Assembly (NCBI GenBank): GCA_002451855.1
Contig: DKDS01000054.1
Location: forward strand, 1 to 8,578
Length of the DNA: 8,578 bases
Source: Ruminococcaceae bacterium UBA6842
GTDB lineage: Bacteria > Bacillota > Clostridia > Oscillospirales > Acutalibacteraceae
Reading direction: 5' to 3'
Numbering within the stretch: the stretch's first letter is position 1; each line of letters opens with the position of its first letter. The notes beneath the pieces were generated by a model. The model had not been told where the DNA came from. It saw only the letters and a program-made list of their open reading frames with translations, and made no database searches. The position numbers and the translations under genes are program-made. Shown one piece after another: positions 6,691 through 8,578 of this stretch.

Positions 6691-6725
6691 AAACGGGATT
6701 GACCGAAATTCGGTCAATCCCGTTT
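6691..6725. terminator. Bidirectional intrinsic terminator between convergent prfC and the lipoprotein gene
   Basis: A perfect 15-bp inverted repeat (6691-6705 and 6711-6725) surrounds a five-base loop. It lies in the 42-base gap between two converging genes. Read leftward, the stem is followed by five T and then an AT-rich tract, which makes a good terminator for the lipoprotein gene. Read rightward, the tail is TTTGTGT, which is weaker but still plausible for prfC. Confidence 0.88.
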
Positions 6726-6728
6726 GTG

Positions 6729-7805
6729 TCAGTTAGAAGCTGTCGGTTCTTTGATTTTCTTTACCTTGAACTGCTTTACAGCGTAATTGTTTACCTTTGT
6801 TTCAAGCTTTCCGGCATATTCCTTAATATCCTTTTCGTACTCGTCGTCTTTAATCAGATGGCGCACGGTCAGATCCAAGGTCTCGGTATAGTAATCGTCA
6901 GCCTTAATGTCTTGCTTTACCGCAAGCACAATGCCCGCGTCATCCGCAAGCTCGATAACCTTTACCTCGCCTGTCGCCATTTCCTTAACCGTATCGTATT
7001 GGTCGGACTCATAAGCGGTATCCTTAGCGCCTAATATTGAAGCGTACTTATCCTTGGGCTGTTTTTCATCCGATGAAGTATCGGTATCGGTCTCATCCGT
7101 AGTTCCGTTATAGTCCTTGTATACCTCTTCGAATGTCTTTTTGCCGCTTTTCAGCTCATCCGCATAAGCGTTGATTTTATTTTTAAGCTCGGTTTTTTCA
7201 TCGTCCGTTTTGCTTGAAAAGCTTACCTGAAGCATATCGGCAATAATAAAGTTATCATACATCTTTTGCTTTACGGTTTCGGCGTCGATAGCCTTTGTGC
7301 CGTCCGCCCCGTAAAGATGCTCAAAGTAAACAGCGGAATAGTAGGAATCGGTCATATAGCTTTTGTAGGTACTCTGGCCGACGCCGTTCGGTTCAAAGTA
7401 CGAGGAGTAACCGTAGCTGTTCCAGTAATAGTCGGCGTATGTTTCCGCCTGAGTTTTCTCATCCTCGGGTATTTCAAGCTTGTTTTCCTTGCAAAGCGTT
7501 TTATAAGCGGCTATTTCCTTAAGCGTTTCAAGCGCGGTATCCTCAACCCAGTCAACAAACTTTTTATCGTCTATCTTTTTTGAATAATAGTCAATATCGG
7601 TTGAAGACTCGTCGTCCGAAAGGCTCTCCTTAACCTTTGACTTCGCCTGTGAGTCCGCATTTATAAGCGCGCACATATAGTAAGCCGAGGTAAACTTTAC
7701 ATCCCCGACCGTAACTGCCGTTTCATCCTTCGGGTGGCAGGCTGCCGCGGTTGCGGCGATAACAAACACCGAGGAAACCGCCAATATTTTTTTAAAACAA
7801 TTCAT
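6729..7805 (-). CDS. SurA/PrsA-like secreted lipoprotein, probable extracytoplasmic foldase
   Basis: This 358-residue protein has a lipoprotein signal: MNCFKK, then a hydrophobic stretch (7-22), then Cys23. The lipobox reads AAAC, with Ala rather than Leu at -3. A short VTVGDVKFTSAYYM (31-44) resembles the 'VNGekIt' opening of SurA/PrsA N-terminal chaperone domains, and helices run to about 165. Residues about 186-300 have a parvulin-like order: IADMLQVSF, a helix ending ELKSGKKTFEEVYKDY, then ATGEVKVIELADDAGIVLAV. The usual 'HIL' catalytic histidine is absent (ADMLQV), and an acidic low-complexity insert (about 235-252) interrupts the domain. It is therefore probably a chaperone or holdase rather than an active prolyl isomerase. 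Tyrosines are dense at 123-165. It lies directly behind mfd, where Clostridia often carry such a gene, and has its own promoter-like sequence and a strong GGAGG. Family membership is by pattern, not search, so no symbol is given. Confidence 0.85.
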   Translation of the reverse strand: MNCFKKILAVSSVFVIAATAAACHPKDETAVTVGDVKFTSAYYMCALINADSQAKSKVKESLSDDESSTDIDYYSKKIDDKKFVDWVEDTALETLKEIAAYKTLCKENKLEIPEDEKTQAETYADYYWNSYGYSSYFEPNGVGQSTYKSYMTDSYYSAVYFEHLYGADGTKAIDAETVKQKMYDNFIIADMLQVSFSSKTDDEKTELKNKINAYADELKSGKKTFEEVYKDYNGTTDETDTDTSSDEKQPKDKYASILGAKDTAYESDQYDTVKEMATGEVKVIELADDAGIVLAVKQDIKADDYYTETLDLTVRHLIKDDEYEKDIKEYAGKLETKVNNYAVKQFKVKKIKEPTASN

Positions 7806-7837
7806 TTATATTCCTCCAAATAGAGATTAACAAGCTA

Positions 7838-7866
7838 ATTATATACCAAATACTCCGAAAAGTCTA
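7838..7866 (-). promoter_or_regulatory. Predicted promoter of the lipoprotein gene in the mfd downstream gap
   Basis: On the minus strand, TATAAT (7843-7838) follows TAGACT (7866-7861) after exactly 17 bases. The start of transcription would fall near 7831. GGAGG lies seven bases before the ATG at 7805. The gene can thus be expressed apart from mfd. No convincing GC-rich terminator separates it from mfd, so read-through is also possible. Confidence 0.55.
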
Positions 7867-7880
7867 CAATAATTTGTAAA

Positions 7881-8578
7881 TTAAAGCGCATTTGCAAGCT
7901 CTTCTGTAAGCTCGGACATTTTTTGTCCGTTTTTAAGCCGTATAATATAAGCCGGCTTGCCGATTGCCGAAATGGTAAAGCGGCTGCCGAAATGCTTTGT
8001 AAGCTTTTCCACGGTTTCGGACTGAATTGAGTTGATATGAAGAACCGCGCTCTGCGGCGTACCCGTAATTTCGGCGATTTTTGCCTGTGCCGCCTTGCTT
8101 CTGAGCATCGCAATGTCTATTAGCCCCATAACAGGCACCGGCGGCTCGCCGAAGCGGTCGCACAGCTCGTCTATAACATCGCTTGCGTCATCGTCCGTTC
8201 TTATTGCGGCAATTCTTTTATAAATTCCGAGCCTTGCGGGAAGCGCCTCAATATAGCTTTCGGGTATAAACGCCGAAACATTAAGGTCAACGGTACACGG
8301 AATATCGTCCTCGGGCGGTTTTCCGTTTTCTTCGTTTACCGCCTCGCTTAAAAGCTTTAAGTACATATCGTACCCCACGGACTCCATATTCCCGTGTTGG
8401 TCTCCGCCCAAAATACTGCCGGCGCCCCTTATTTCAAGGTCGCGCATTGCTATTTTAAAGCCGGAGCCGAATTCCGTAAACTCCCTTATAGCCTCAAGCC
8501 GTTTTGACGCCACATCGGAAAGCTGACTGTTTTGCCTGAAGCAAAAATATGCGTATGCCCTTCTGGGTGACCGTCCCA
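7881..8578 (-). CDS. mfd: Transcription-repair coupling factor Mfd, C-terminal part (cut by window edge)
   Basis: The C-terminal 232 or so residues of a protein normally about 1150 long are present; the 5' end lies beyond the right edge. Mfd pushes stalled RNA polymerase off DNA and recruits UvrA to the lesion. The visible part begins in the end of helicase motif VI (GRSPRRAYAYF), then shows the translocation motif region ASKRLEAIREFTEFGSGFKIA and RDLEIRGAGSILGGDQHGNM. The C-terminal regulatory domain (D7) follows, with VDLNVSAFIPESYI and RLGIYKRIA. The frame is open without interruption to the edge, so the GTG at 8513 is only an internal codon, not the start. The stop is TAA at 7883-7881, and the lipoprotein gene follows after 75 bases. 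Confidence 0.96.
   Translation of the reverse strand, partial: GRSPRRAYAYFCFRQNSQLSDVASKRLEAIREFTEFGSGFKIAMRDLEIRGAGSILGGDQHGNMESVGYDMYLKLLSEAVNEENGKPPEDDIPCTVDLNVSAFIPESYIEALPARLGIYKRIAAIRTDDDASDVIDELCDRFGEPPVPVMGLIDIAMLRSKAAQAKIAEITGTPQSAVLHINSIQSETVEKLTKHFGSRFTISAIGKPAYIIRLKNGQKMSELTEELANAL

Noticed and set aside
7881..8513. Separate 210-residue gene starting at GTG 8513
   Set aside because: The frame continues open to the window edge with Mfd sequence (GRSPRRAYAYF), so this is the C-terminus of a longer gene.

Overview
The window looks like core chromosome from an anaerobic Firmicute of the class Clostridia, probably a Ruminococcus/Oscillospiraceae-type gut organism. That placement is inferred from the gene content: a paired iscS-thiI, a stand-alone CinA C-terminal domain, a class B sortase, and mfd followed by a SurA/PrsA-like lipoprotein. 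Base composition is moderate, with TATAAT-type promoters and strong GGAGG-type ribosome binding sites. No phage, IS, CRISPR, tRNA or rRNA was seen, and no gene-free gap is longer than about 160 bases.

Layout. Positions 1-4936 are read leftward as one apparent five-gene operon: cysteine desulfurase (iscS/nifS type), tRNA 4-thiouridine synthetase (thiI), CinA C-terminal domain/NMN amidohydrolase (pncC type), class B sortase (srtB), and an acidic, C-terminally membrane-anchored protein. The genes are separated by 2, 17, -1 and 22 bases. The operon starts at a promoter near 4973-5001 and ends in a perfect 21-bp inverted repeat at 1-47. The 157-base divergent spacer 4937-5093 also carries the promoter side of prfC (peptide chain release factor 3, rightward, GTG start). 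prfC ends at a bidirectional hairpin at 6691-6725. Convergent to it lie a SurA/PrsA-like lipoprotein and, upstream of that, the C-terminal part of mfd, which runs off the right edge.

How the genes fit together. IscS and ThiI form a plausible dedicated sulfur relay for tRNA s4U, as known for rhodanese-less ThiI proteins paired with their own desulfurase. PncC recycles NMN formed by bacterial DNA ligase. Mfd couples transcription to repair, and the lipoprotein behind it probably assists folding outside the membrane.

The most unusual element is the end of the left operon. The last protein appears to carry a diverged CinA N-terminal (MoaB/Mog-like, COG1058-type) domain that has lost the GGLGPTxDD active-site motif. 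It is followed by a long acidic linker and one C-terminal membrane helix. The genuine CinA C-terminal domain is encoded two genes earlier, and a sortase lies between the two. This looks like a split, rearranged and repurposed CinA placed next to a cell-surface enzyme. The homology call was made by eye and needs a profile or structure search.
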